64,000 nt of DNA, from the NCBI RefSeq assembly GCF_965208895.1, contig NZ_OZ242363.1:3534001-3598000 (forward strand), in the 5' to 3' direction. Shown here one piece after another: positions 41,374 to 50,230 of this stretch; the stretch's first letter is position 1; every line of letters begins with the position of its first letter. The notes under the pieces were generated by a model that ran no database searches, was not told where the DNA came from, and was given only the letters and a program-made list of their open reading frames with translations. Origin of the DNA: Poriferisodalis sp965208895 (GTDB taxonomy: Bacteria > Actinomycetota > Acidimicrobiia > Acidimicrobiales > Poriferisodalaceae). The position numbers and the translations under genes are program-made.

Positions 41374-41473
41374 GCACGTTCCCGACGCACGGCGCGACGC
41401 AGAGGCGGGAGGATCGGCGGATCGAGCCGCAGTGGGCACTTTCCCGACGCGCGGCGCGCCACAGCGGGCAGGA
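41374..41473. repeat. Two imperfect direct repeats of about 38 bp in a divergent promoter region
   Basis: 41374-41413 and 41436-41473 share TTCCCGACGC, CGGCGCG and GCGGG.AGGA blocks, 62 bp apart. They lie in the 214-bp region between the hydantoinase (leftward) and the MFS transporter (rightward), with the second repeat just before the MFS start. Regulator binding is plausible. Confidence 0.45.
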
Positions 41474-41480
41474 TGTACCG

Positions 41481-42908
41481 ATGTCCAAACGCAGCACCGC
41501 CTTCCGCGGATGGAAGGTGGTGGGTGCGGGAGGAATGATGCAGGGCCTGCAGTCGGCCCTGTTCATGCACGCGTCGGGCTCGTATCTGGTCGAGCTGCAG
41601 CGGGAATTCGGCTGGAGCAAGACCGCTCTGTCGGGCGCGGTAGCGATGAACCGGGCCGAGACCGCGCTGCTCGGGCCTGCGCAGGGCTGGCTGCTCGACC
41701 GATTCGGCCCACGCGCCATCGCCCGCACTGGTTCGGTCTTCATGGCAGCGGGTTTCGTCTTCTTCGGACAGGTCCACTCGCTGTGGCAGTTCTACGCGGC
41801 GTTCATGCTCATTGCCGTGGGCTCGAGCTTCTGCGGCTTCGTGACTGTGACCGTCTCGATCGTGCGCTGGTTCGAGCGGCTGCGAGCCAGGGCGCTGTCG
41901 GTCGCCGGCATGGGCTTGGGAATCGGCGGCATGTGCGTGCCGCTGATCGTGCTGTCGTTCTCGTACTTCGGCTGGCGGACGACCGCAACCGTCGCAGGAC
42001 TGGGCGGGGCCGCAGCGGCGTGGTGGCTGGCCAAGTACCTCGAAGGGCGGCCCGAGGACTACGGACAGGAGATCGACGGCGGGGCCCATGTCGTCGCCGG
42101 TGGCACGACAGTGCGTGCCGAAGGCGTCAGCGACGTCCACTTCACGGCGTCGGAAGCGCTGCGCACGCGGGCGTTCTGGATGATCTCGTTCGGGCACATG
42201 AGCGCGTTGTTCGTGGTCGGCGTCGTGATGGCGCACCTGCAGCTCTTTCTGACCTCAGAGAGGGGCTACTCGCTGCAACAAGCCAGCTTCGTGGCAGCGT
42301 CGCTCCCGTTCGTTCAACTCGGCGGCATGGCCCTCGGCGGCTATCTCGGAGACCGCATCAACAAGCGGCTCATCGCATCGGTGGCAATGTGCGGCCACGC
42401 GGGCGGCCTGCTGCTGCTGGCCTGGTCGCCCAACGTGGCGGTGGTGGTGCTGTTCGTGGTGCTGCACGGGCTCGCGTGGGGGGCGCGGGGCCCGCTGATG
42501 CAGGCGCTGCGGGCGGACTACTTCGGCTCGTCGTCGTTCGCCACGATCATGGGCATCAGCTCGATGATCGTGCTGACCGGCACGGTGCTGGGGCCGCTGG
42601 TCGCCGGCTGGATCGCCGACATGACCGGCAGCTACGTGCTCGCTTTCGTCGTGCTGTCGGCAATGACGGCACTCGGCATGATCTTCTTCATCCTCGCCAG
42701 GCCCCCGGAACCGCCGCGCCGCGACGACAGCTCACGTTCTGGCCCAGCGAGCAGGGTCGGCATGGGCGCGACCGCAGACGATCAGCCGACCATCGACGGC
42801 GACCCAGCGTCAAGGCCCGGCACAGACGCCGAGCATCCCGCTGTAGCTGCGCCGGCAGGCGACGCGACTCCCGCCGCGGGGGCACCGCGGCAGGAGATGG
42901 CAGGCTGA
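41481..42908 (+). CDS. Major facilitator superfamily transporter
   Basis: A 475-residue permease with twelve predicted membrane helices. The start FRGWKVVGAGGMMQGLQSAL and LVELQREFGWSKTALSGAVA resemble the oxalate/formate-monocarboxylate (OFA-like) branch, and the loop GWLLDRFGPRAIARTGS is the MFS signature between helices 2 and 3. The last 60 residues are a charged, Pro/Ala-rich tail without helices. Starts at the ATG at 41481. Probably imports the substrate of the neighbouring catabolic genes. Followed 5 bases later by the P450 gene, so likely one transcript. Confidence 0.85.
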   Translation: MSKRSTAFRGWKVVGAGGMMQGLQSALFMHASGSYLVELQREFGWSKTALSGAVAMNRAETALLGPAQGWLLDRFGPRAIARTGSVFMAAGFVFFGQVHSLWQFYAAFMLIAVGSSFCGFVTVTVSIVRWFERLRARALSVAGMGLGIGGMCVPLIVLSFSYFGWRTTATVAGLGGAAAAWWLAKYLEGRPEDYGQEIDGGAHVVAGGTTVRAEGVSDVHFTASEALRTRAFWMISFGHMSALFVVGVVMAHLQLFLTSERGYSLQQASFVAASLPFVQLGGMALGGYLGDRINKRLIASVAMCGHAGGLLLLAWSPNVAVVVLFVVLHGLAWGARGPLMQALRADYFGSSSFATIMGISSMIVLTGTVLGPLVAGWIADMTGSYVLAFVVLSAMTALGMIFFILARPPEPPRRDDSSRSGPASRVGMGATADDQPTIDGDPASRPGTDAEHPAVAAPAGDATPAAGAPRQEMAG

Positions 42909-42913
42909 GTGCC

Positions 42914-44317
42914 ATGCCCGCCGTCGGCGCAGATACCGGACTCGAGTCCCGGAGTGAGTCGAGCCCGGACCCGACACCGCTGTTCGACCCGCGCACCTTT
43001 GTTGACGGTGTGCCCCATGGGTTGATCGCCGATCTGCGCGCACACGCCCCGGTCCAGTGGGTGCCCGAACCTGAGCTCATGGGCTGGGAGGCTGGGCCCG
43101 GCTTCTGGGCGGTGCTCACCCACGAGCTGATGAACCGGGTGCTGCGCGATCCGGCGACGTTCTCGTCCCACCTCGGCGGGACGCAGATTCGCGATCCCCA
43201 GACGGCTGCAATGCTCGAATTCGTCCAGCGGATGATGCTCAACCAGGACCCGCCCCAGCACACGAGGCTGCGGCGCCTGCTCATGCGCTCGTTCACACCG
43301 AGTGCGGTGGCCTCGCTGGAGGCCACGATCTCGGCTCGTGCCGAAGAACTCGTCAGCGCGGTCGTCGACCGGGGCAGGGCCGACTTCGCCAAGGAAGTCT
43401 CCGCCGAGCTGCCGCTGCTGACGCTCGCCGACATCATGGGCGTGCCGACGCAGGACCGGATGCTGCTGTTCGACTGGTCCAACCGGGTAATCGGCTACCA
43501 GGACGCCGAGTATGCGGTCTCTGACGCGTTCGATCCGGCGACGGGAACGCAGATGGCCCAGCGCTCGTTGGAGGTGCGAGCCCAGATTCGTCCTGGGCCC
43601 GACGGTCGCATGCCCGACCCCCGCTCCCGCGAAGGTCTTGCAGACATGTACGCCTACGCGCACGACCTGGCGACCTACAAGCGGGCCGACCCGGGCCCCG
43701 ACGTGGTCTCGATTCTGCTGGCGGCCGACGACGCCGAGGGCGGCATCACCAACGAAGAGTTCGAGACCATGTTCTTCCTCTTCGCCGTGGCTGGCAACGA
43801 GACGCTGCGCAACGGCATGCCCGGTGGCCTGTGGGCGCTGTTGCAGCACCCCGACCAGCTCGCGAAGCTGCTCGCCGAGCCCGACTTGCTGCCCGGCGCC
43901 ATCGAGGAGATGCTGCGATTCATCCCGCCGGTGGTGCATTTTCGACGCACGGCGACCCGTGACGTCGAACTGGGCGGGCGCAAGGTGCACGCCGGCGACA
44001 AGGTGGTGGTGTTCCATGTGGCGGCCAACCGCGACCCCGCCGTATTCGCCGAGCCCGACCGGTTCGACATCGAGCGCAGCCCGAACGACCACCTCACCTT
44101 CGGGGCCGGCCCGCACTTCTGCCTGGGTGCGCACTTGGCGCGCCGTCAGATGTCCGCCATGTTCACCGAAGCGCTGTGGCGCCTGCCGAACCTGCGGCTG
44201 GATCCGGCCAAGCGGCCAGAGCGCCTGCTGTCGAACTTCCAGCACGGCTTCAAGCACTTGCCGGTGCTCTGGGATGTGCCTGGCGCCTCGGCCGCTGATC
44301 GGAGGAACAACCCATGA
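42914..44317 (+). CDS. Cytochrome P450
   Basis: A 467-residue soluble bacterial P450. The heme-binding loop FGAGPHFCLGAHLARRQ (cysteine about residue 403), the EEMLRFIPP of the K helix (about 331) and HFRRTATRDVELGG are present. The I helix reads FAVAGNETLRNG (about 293), with Asn where many P450s have an acidic residue before the conserved Thr. SFTPSAVASLEATISARAEE and ANRDPAVFAEPDRFDIER are also typical. The ATG at 42914 is six bases after the MFS stop. The substrate is unknown; partners such as ferredoxin are not encoded nearby. Confidence 0.9.
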   Translation: MPAVGADTGLESRSESSPDPTPLFDPRTFVDGVPHGLIADLRAHAPVQWVPEPELMGWEAGPGFWAVLTHELMNRVLRDPATFSSHLGGTQIRDPQTAAMLEFVQRMMLNQDPPQHTRLRRLLMRSFTPSAVASLEATISARAEELVSAVVDRGRADFAKEVSAELPLLTLADIMGVPTQDRMLLFDWSNRVIGYQDAEYAVSDAFDPATGTQMAQRSLEVRAQIRPGPDGRMPDPRSREGLADMYAYAHDLATYKRADPGPDVVSILLAADDAEGGITNEEFETMFFLFAVAGNETLRNGMPGGLWALLQHPDQLAKLLAEPDLLPGAIEEMLRFIPPVVHFRRTATRDVELGGRKVHAGDKVVVFHVAANRDPAVFAEPDRFDIERSPNDHLTFGAGPHFCLGAHLARRQMSAMFTEALWRLPNLRLDPAKRPERLLSNFQHGFKHLPVLWDVPGASAADRRNNP

Positions 44318-44328
44318 GCGCTCCCTCA

Positions 44329-44442
44329 GAGGCTGAGCCGATAGGCGAAGCCGTGGCCCGAGCGGCCCGTGAGCGCCGAGTCAATGGAAATTGGGAACAA
44401 GAGCGGGGAACAATTGGTGCGACAACGGGAAGGCGCACCTAT
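44329..44442 (+). repeat. Dispersed intergenic element, copy 2
   Basis: Begins GAGGCTGAGCCGATAGGCGA 11 bases after the P450 stop, has the core GGCCCGAGCGGCCCGTGAGC and the block GGGAACAAGAGCGGGGAACA, and is followed by CACCTATCCG, an imperfect inverse of its GCCGATAGG start. In frame it reads MEIGNKSGEQLVRQREG, open into the following LLM gene. Confidence 0.78.
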
Positions 44443-44470
44443 CCGCGCCTTCTCTTATGAGATCGCCCGC

Positions 44471-45469
44471 ATGAGTTCGCCAGAGCACCCCGCCGTACCG
44501 CCCATCCGGGTCGGGGTCACGCCTGATGTGAAGCTGTGGTCGCGCCCGTGGGACGAGCGCCGCCGCATGGTGGAGCTGGTCGCCGACGCAGGCATCGACG
44601 CCATGTTCTTCGCCGACCATGTCAGTTTCCGCGTCGGGCACGGCAATGACGGCATGGTCACCGCAGCGGCACTTGCCAACCTCCACCCGAGCCTGGGCGT
44701 GTATCTCGGCGTGTACCTGCTGCCGCTGCGTCACCCGGTTCCTGTTGCCCGCCAGCTCGCGAACCTGGCCGAGATGGCGCCTGGGCGCATCAGCTTCGGC
44801 GTCGGCATCGGCGGCGACGACCGCCATGAGGTCGAAGTGTGCGGCGTCGATCCCCGCACCCGAGGCCGGCGCACCGACGAGTCGCTCGAGATCGTGCTGC
44901 GACTGCTGGGCGGCGAGACGGTCGATCACCACGGCGAGTTCTTCTCGATGTCACAGGCACGCATCATCCCGGTGCCCGACCCGCCCATCCCGACTTACGT
45001 CGGCGGGCGCTCCGATGCCGCCATCCGCCGCGCCGGCCGTTTTGCCGACGGCTGGCTGGGCATCTGGTGCACCGTCGAGCACTACCAGGCGGCGCTGCGC
45101 CTCTATGCGGAGACGGCAGCGACGCAGCGAGCGGTTCCGGGTGCGGCCCCCGACGTCGGGGACCATGGCATCCAGCTGTGGGTGGGCATCGGCGACAACC
45201 GCGAGGAGGCCGCGGCGTGCGTCGCCCCCGAGCTCGAACGCTTCTACCGCGTGCCGTTCAAGGCATTCGAGAAGTACACGCCGTACGGCACCGTCGATGA
45301 CATCGTGGAGTTCTTCCTGCCGTATCTTGCAGCGGGTTGCCGACACGTGAACATGACACCGTGCGGTCCCGACCCCAACGAGGCGATACTGGCGGCGGGG
45401 GAAGTGGCGCGGCGCCTGCGGGCCGCGGACCCGCTGGCAGGCGCGGATGGCCCCGATGCCGCTGCATGA
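44471..45469 (+). CDS. LLM-class F420-dependent oxidoreductase
   Basis: A 332-residue luciferase-like TIM-barrel enzyme. MVELVADAGIDAMFFADHVS, LANLHPSLGVYLGVYLLPLR, MAPGRISFGVGIGGDDRHEV and IPTYVGGRSDAAIRRAGRFA are standard for F420-dependent members. The ATG at 44471 starts at MSSPEHPAVPP; a longer frame reaching back into the dispersed element is possible but would add repeat-derived residues. Lies between the P450 and a dioxygenase on the same strand. Likely redox step on a small organic substrate. Confidence 0.85.
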   Translation: MSSPEHPAVPPIRVGVTPDVKLWSRPWDERRRMVELVADAGIDAMFFADHVSFRVGHGNDGMVTAAALANLHPSLGVYLGVYLLPLRHPVPVARQLANLAEMAPGRISFGVGIGGDDRHEVEVCGVDPRTRGRRTDESLEIVLRLLGGETVDHHGEFFSMSQARIIPVPDPPIPTYVGGRSDAAIRRAGRFADGWLGIWCTVEHYQAALRLYAETAATQRAVPGAAPDVGDHGIQLWVGIGDNREEAAACVAPELERFYRVPFKAFEKYTPYGTVDDIVEFFLPYLAAGCRHVNMTPCGPDPNEAILAAGEVARRLRAADPLAGADGPDAAA

Positions 45470-45599
45470 ACGCCAGACTGACGAAAGGGCACGCGGGCCG
45501 AAGGGCTGAGGGTTTGACCAGCCGGCGATCAGCGGTCGGGGGATCCGAACGGCCAGTCGATTGACCCGCAGTGCACAGCCAGGAAGCGACTGACGGACC

Positions 45600-46535
45600 A
45601 TGACGATGACCACAGCACAACACTCACAGCGGTCCGGTCGGGTGCCGGTCCCAGTGCAGCCGAAGGGCGCAGCGCCGGAACTGCTCGACGTTCGGCCGCT
45701 CGCGGGTGCGCTGGGCGCCGAGCTGCAAGCGGCGGGCGGCAGAGCGCTCGACGTCAACAGCATGGATGAGGCGCATGTTGGGGCGATCCGCGAAGCAATG
45801 TGTGCCTATCACGTGGTCGTGCTGCGCGATCAGCAGATGGAAGCCGGTGATGTGGCTCGCTTCGGCCGTCGCTTCGGGGAACTGGAGCGCCACCCCTACC
45901 TCGGCGGCACCGCCGCTGAGCCCGAGGTGGTGCCGGTCATCAAAGAGCCCCATGAGACCGTGAATTTCGGCGGTGGATGGCATTCGGAGATGTCGTTCCT
46001 GGAGTGCCCCCCGATGGCGACGGCGCTGTACGCAGTGGAGGTGCCGAGCTTCGGCGGGGACACGCTGTTCGCCAACCAGCAGGCTGCCTACCTGGGGCTG
46101 TCCGACACGATGAAGCGTTTCGCCGAGAGTCTCGACGCCGTGCACTCGGCAGCTCGTCAGTACGGGCGCCGAGGCGATTCGGACCGGTACGGCGGCGAGC
46201 GCAGCTCGATGAAGGTGCAGGTATCCGACGAAGCGCACGCGCAGCTGACGCACCCGGTCGTGCGGACCCACCCTGAGACCGGCGCGAAGGCGCTGTATGT
46301 GAATCGGGCGTTCACCGAGGCCGTCTCGGGCATGCGCCGCCACGAGTCCAAGGCACTGCTCGAAATGCTGTGGCACCACGCGGTCAGAGAGCAGTTCACC
46401 TGCCGGGTCCGCTGGGAACCGGGAACGCTGACCATGTGGGACAACCGCAGCGTCCAGCATTATGCGCTGAACGACTACCACGGGCAGCGCCGCCACATGC
46501 TCCGGGTGACGATCGCCGGCGACCGGCCTCGTTGA
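45600..46535 (+). CDS. TauD/TfdA-family iron(II)/2-oxoglutarate dioxygenase
   Basis: A 311-residue protein. The iron ligands are WHSEMSF (His and Glu, about residue 126) and the distal His in WDNRSVQHYALNDY (about 287), with the 2-oxoglutarate Arg in RHMLRVTIAG. The facial triad is HxE rather than the usual HxD, as in clavaminate-synthase-type members. Members cleave sulfonates, phenoxy acids or hydroxylate acids. Located between the LLM enzyme and a CoA-transferase on the same strand, consistent with a catabolic cluster. Confidence 0.87.
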   Translation: MTMTTAQHSQRSGRVPVPVQPKGAAPELLDVRPLAGALGAELQAAGGRALDVNSMDEAHVGAIREAMCAYHVVVLRDQQMEAGDVARFGRRFGELERHPYLGGTAAEPEVVPVIKEPHETVNFGGGWHSEMSFLECPPMATALYAVEVPSFGGDTLFANQQAAYLGLSDTMKRFAESLDAVHSAARQYGRRGDSDRYGGERSSMKVQVSDEAHAQLTHPVVRTHPETGAKALYVNRAFTEAVSGMRRHESKALLEMLWHHAVREQFTCRVRWEPGTLTMWDNRSVQHYALNDYHGQRRHMLRVTIAGDRPR

Positions 46536-46638
46536 GGACTGGCGGATGGAGAGTGGTCGAGTTGAGCACTGCCGAGTCGAGAGCTCCCGACGTGAACACC
46601 GGCCTCACGCAGCACGCCGCCCACCGGAGCAGTCACAG

Positions 46639-47841
46639 ATGAGACCGCTGGCAGGCATCCGCGTGGTCGACATGAGCCGCGTTCTGGCAGGTCCGTTCGC
46701 TGGGAGGATTCTCAGCGACCTCGGCGCCGACGTCGTGAAGGTGGAGCCGCCCGAGGGCGACATCTCGCGGCTGTGGGGCGTCAACCGGGCCGGGCTCGCC
46801 GGCTTCTACACCCAGCAGAACGTCGGCAAGCGCAACGTCTGCATCGACCTGCGTGCCCCCGGCGGGCCCGAGACGGTGAAGCGGCTTGTCGCTCACGCCC
46901 ATGTCCTCGTCGAGAACTTCCGGCCCGGTGTCATGGCGCGCCACGGCCTGTCCTTTGCCGAGCTGTGCCAGGTGAACCCGGCGCTGGTGATGCTGTCGAT
47001 CAGCGGTTTCGGACAGGAGGGGCCCGATTCGCAGCGGGCCGCCTATGCGGCGGTGCTGCACGGCGAGTCGGGCTGGATGGCTCGCACCGCCCGCATACAC
47101 CGGCAGCCGCTCCAAGAGCCGTACCTGGCCGTGGCCGACACCAACGCAGCACTGCACGGATCCATCGGAGTTCTCGCAGCGCTGCGTGTCGCCGAGACCA
47201 CTGGGCACGGCCAGCACATCGACATTGCGATGCTCGAAGCGTTCCTGGCGACCGACGAGGGAAGCCAGAGCGGGCTCGACGGCGGGAGCTACACGTCCCA
47301 AGGCGGGCTGGTGTGGGACGGCGTCGGCGGGCCGGTGTTGACCGCCGGCGATTTCCGCTGGATCTGGCGGCAGCTGAGCGAAACTCATGGGCTCGCGGAC
47401 CCGTCGCCCCCTGATGCGGACATCGCGACGAAGCGGGCGTGCCGCAGCGACGCGATCAACGCGTTCCTGAGTTCGTTCGAGACCCGTGCACAGATGCTGG
47501 CGGCCCTCGACGCGGCGAATCTGGCGTGGGGAGATATTCGAACGACCGCGGAGGCACACACCTCGCCGACGGCGCTGCATCGCGGCTCATCGGTCGAGAT
47601 CGCTGCCCGCGACGGCGGTACGCGCCGGGTGACCCAGACGCCGTACCGGTTCTCGGGCGCTTCCGCGCAGACCTCGGCAGCCTCCGGCGTCACGGCTGAG
47701 GCGCTGGCGCCTCACCTCGGCGAGCACAACGGCGAGGTGCTGGCGGAGTGGCTGGGGGCCGGGCGTGCAGAGATCGAGGCGATGCGCGAAGCGGGAGTGC
47801 TCATCGAGGATGCGTTCGCGGCCGAGAAGAACGCACGTTGA
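46639..47841 (+). CDS. Class III CoA-transferase (CaiB/BaiF family)
   Basis: A 400-residue protein. MRPLAGIRVVDMSRVLAGPF, AGRILSDLGADVVKVEPPEG, VGKRNVCIDLRAPGG and VENFRPGVMARHGL are family signatures; the catalytic Asp is in LAVADTNAALHGSIGVLAAL (about residue 167). The protein is near the usual 400-residue length. The ATG at 46639 is chosen because it opens directly into the conserved start. It transfers CoA between acids, activating the substrate for the acyl-CoA enzymes in this window. Runs in the same direction as the dioxygenase, 103 bases apart. Confidence 0.9.
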   Translation: MRPLAGIRVVDMSRVLAGPFAGRILSDLGADVVKVEPPEGDISRLWGVNRAGLAGFYTQQNVGKRNVCIDLRAPGGPETVKRLVAHAHVLVENFRPGVMARHGLSFAELCQVNPALVMLSISGFGQEGPDSQRAAYAAVLHGESGWMARTARIHRQPLQEPYLAVADTNAALHGSIGVLAALRVAETTGHGQHIDIAMLEAFLATDEGSQSGLDGGSYTSQGGLVWDGVGGPVLTAGDFRWIWRQLSETHGLADPSPPDADIATKRACRSDAINAFLSSFETRAQMLAALDAANLAWGDIRTTAEAHTSPTALHRGSSVEIAARDGGTRRVTQTPYRFSGASAQTSAASGVTAEALAPHLGEHNGEVLAEWLGAGRAEIEAMREAGVLIEDAFAAEKNAR

Positions 47842-47943
47842 CAGCAGTGACCGTCGGCCACGACGCTCATGCGGCGATTCTCATGGAACCGAAACCGTCC
47901 AGCCGGAGTCTGCAGGGACAGGCAGCCTTCGTGGGGACTCTGA

Positions 47944-48615
47944 ATGGCCGGCACGCCCAATGCGCTGATCGATCTGGCGTTGATGAACTTGGACCTGCGG
48001 TTCCATGCAGCGCGGACGGATTCCTCGCTCGCGGGTTCGGGAACGACTGGCTCGGGCGCGGTCCGCACGGGGTCGACGTTGAGCACCGCTGACGGCGCAC
48101 CTTCGAGCGCAGCGGCCGTCGATGCGGTGGCTCTCCGGTTTGAGGACTTCTACTCTGCTCACCGCGACGAGATGGCGCGAGCCCTCGGGCTGGCACTGCG
48201 CGATGGCGCGCTGGGCGCCGAAGCAGCCGATGAGGCGTTCGCCCGGGCATGCCAGCGTTGGGGGCAGGTGAGCGCCTATGCGAACCCGCAGGGCTGGGTG
48301 TTCCGCGTCGGCCTGAATTGGGCCCGATCATGGCTGCGACGCGTCCGGCGTGAACGAGAACGGCGGCCTCTGCTGGCTCAGCCGTATGCCGCCGAGGACC
48401 GGACGAGCGATCTCGACCTCGAGCGTGCGCTGGAGACGCTCAACGATGCTCACCGTGCAGTGATCGTGGCCCGCTTCTACTGGGATTGGTCGGTCTCCGA
48501 AACGGCGGACGCACTCGGAATCGCCGAAGGCACGGTGAAGAGCAGGCTCAGCCGGGGGCTCGACCAGCTGCGCGAGGTGCTGGAATCGGCGCCGGGTGGA
48601 GGCGAGGCGACGTGA
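47944..48615 (+). CDS. ECF-type RNA polymerase sigma factor
   Basis: About 223 residues from the ATG at 47944; the conserved part begins only near residue 65, so a later start is possible. Region 2 is FEDFYSAHRDEMARALGLAL...AEAADEAFARACQRWGQV, with NPQGWVFRVGLNWARSWLRR for promoter melting. Region 4 is LNDAHRAVIVARFYWDWSVS, then ETADALGIAEGTVKSRLSRG (helix-turn-helix). The first 60 residues are Ser/Thr/Gly-rich and not conserved. Its stop overlaps the GTG of the next gene, a membrane protein in the position of an anti-sigma factor. Confidence 0.85.
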   Translation: MAGTPNALIDLALMNLDLRFHAARTDSSLAGSGTTGSGAVRTGSTLSTADGAPSSAAAVDAVALRFEDFYSAHRDEMARALGLALRDGALGAEAADEAFARACQRWGQVSAYANPQGWVFRVGLNWARSWLRRVRRERERRPLLAQPYAAEDRTSDLDLERALETLNDAHRAVIVARFYWDWSVSETADALGIAEGTVKSRLSRGLDQLREVLESAPGGGEAT

Positions 48616-50015
48616 CGACCGAAGATCGCCTCCGCGACCGTCTCCGCAGCGCGGGGGCGTCGATGCCGGTGGGCGCCGGCTCGCTCGCAGGCGTGCAGGC
48701 GCGAGCGGGCCAGTTGCGACGCCGGCGCAGCGCGGTTCGCGGCAGCGTGGGCGCCTGTGCCCTCGCAGCAGTCGCGGCGGTCGGCATCGTGACCTTCCGA
48801 GACGGGGGCGTCGACGAATTCTCCGATTCGGTGGCGACCGAGTCCCCAGCGGACGCAGCGCTTCCGGCCGGCACGGCGGGCGAATCGCAGCCTGAATCCA
48901 TGGAGTCTGCTGTCGAGGCGGTGGATTCCAGTCTTGACGAGGAGATGAGCGACGAGGAGATGAGCGACGACGAGTCCTTCGACGAGCAGGTCGCGATGGT
49001 GGCCATGGCCGATGAGGAGATGAGCGTCGAAGACCACCCAGACTCAGATGACCACGGCGAGTTCGGCGAGTCCGATGAGTCCGGCGGGGCAGTTGCACCC
49101 TCAAGCGGCTCGCAGGGCGCCGTCTTTGCTCAGACGGTGTCGGTGGTGGCGCCCCCGGCATCGGCCGAGGGCGCAGACATGCGTTACTCGTTCAGCGGCG
49201 GGCTCGCGGTCGCCCGAGCGGCCGACGACTGGTACGCCTACGACGGGTCGGCGTGGCACTCGGTCGGCATTCCCGACGACATCGAAGTGGTGGCCGTGGA
49301 CCTGTCGGGCCCTGAACGCATTGCAATCCTGGGCGTCGTCCGGCCGCGGGCATGCGTCGTCGAACATATCGTCGGCGTTCAGGCCGCGGACGGCTGGAGC
49401 TACACGCGCATCGACGACGAGACCCCGCGGATCGTGGATTCCGAGTTGGTCCATGCGCGACTGCGGGTCACCGACCGGGCGATCGAGGTAGAGCGAACGG
49501 AGCGTCTGCGGATCAACGAAGGCTGCGCCGACGCCCCGGGCTCGTCCGAACTGATCCCCGAGGCCGTCGAAGTTGTGGCAGAGCTCGCCGAGCTCGACGA
49601 GGTCCAGCGCCAGAGTTGGCTCGTTGCGTCCTTCGAGCCCGACTTCGGCACGCACTGGCCGAGCGTCGCCAGCGATGACGCCCTAGGTGCAGTCGCGCAG
49701 CGCTCGGACCTGTCATGGGCACATGTCTCCGATCCCCGCTACACGGTGGCGGCACGCGAGCTCACCCCCGCCCGCAGCGCTGAGGACGAGGCGCTCTCGG
49801 TCGAGCTGCACCGCACGACGATGCTCGATGTGGATACGACCGTCGAGGTGTCCGCTGGCATGGCGATGCTGAAGCACGGCGATCAGAGCTGGGAGGTCTG
49901 CCCGATCCTCGATGTGGAGCAGGCGAACGGCGAGGTCGGATGGGCGGGCGAGCATCTCGCCGTCGTTGTCGGCAAGCCCGAGCAGACGCTGTTCGTCATT
50001 CAGCGCGCCGAATAG
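48612..50015 (+). CDS. Membrane-anchored protein with acidic linker, probable partner of the sigma factor
   Basis: A 467-residue protein from the GTG at 48612, overlapping the sigma gene (GTGA). A short cytoplasmic part (about residues 1-42, RDRLRSAGASM...LRRRRSAVRG) is followed by one membrane helix (SVGACALAAVAAVGIVTF, about 44-61). Then comes a strongly acidic region (residues about 95-165) with repeats such as EEMSDEEMSDDES, and an extracytoplasmic beta-rich domain with no named family I recognise. The layout matches anti-sigma or sensor proteins of ECF systems, although no zinc-binding anti-sigma motif is seen, so this role is an inference from position. Confidence 0.6.
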   Translation: MTTEDRLRDRLRSAGASMPVGAGSLAGVQARAGQLRRRRSAVRGSVGACALAAVAAVGIVTFRDGGVDEFSDSVATESPADAALPAGTAGESQPESMESAVEAVDSSLDEEMSDEEMSDDESFDEQVAMVAMADEEMSVEDHPDSDDHGEFGESDESGGAVAPSSGSQGAVFAQTVSVVAPPASAEGADMRYSFSGGLAVARAADDWYAYDGSAWHSVGIPDDIEVVAVDLSGPERIAILGVVRPRACVVEHIVGVQAADGWSYTRIDDETPRIVDSELVHARLRVTDRAIEVERTERLRINEGCADAPGSSELIPEAVEVVAELAELDEVQRQSWLVASFEPDFGTHWPSVASDDALGAVAQRSDLSWAHVSDPRYTVAARELTPARSAEDEALSVELHRTTMLDVDTTVEVSAGMAMLKHGDQSWEVCPILDVEQANGEVGWAGEHLAVVVGKPEQTLFVIQRAE

Positions 50016-50111
50016 GAGCTGCACCGTCGGGCCGGCGGCACAGTGTCCAGCGCCCCACAAGAGCTTCAAGTCACCAGCGCAGCGGTCCTGGAGGAAGCAC
50101 CAATAGGTGGA

Positions 50112-50216
50112 CCCTTCCGTCGTCGCACCAATCGTTTCCCGCTCTTGTTCCCGATTTCCATTGACTCGGCGCTCACGGGCCGCTCGGGCCACGGCTTCGC
50201 CTATCGGCTCAGCCTC
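50112..50216 (-). repeat. Dispersed intergenic element, copy 3
   Basis: On the minus strand begins GAGGCTGAGCCGATAGGCGA at 50216 with the full core GGCCCGAGCGGCCCGTGAGC and GGGAACAAGAGCGGGAAACG. Nearly identical to copy 2 over about 70 bases, including ATGGAAAT(C/T)GGG. It fills most of the gap 50016-50230 between the membrane protein and the LLM gene. Confidence 0.78.
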
Positions 50217-50230
50217 CTAGTGTGACCCCG

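Noticed and set aside
40880..44317. A 1145-codon frame that joins the region opposite the hydantoinase, the shadow of the MFS gene and the P450
   Set aside because: Only the part from 42914 encodes a protein family (P450). The upstream part is antisense or out of frame to well-supported genes.
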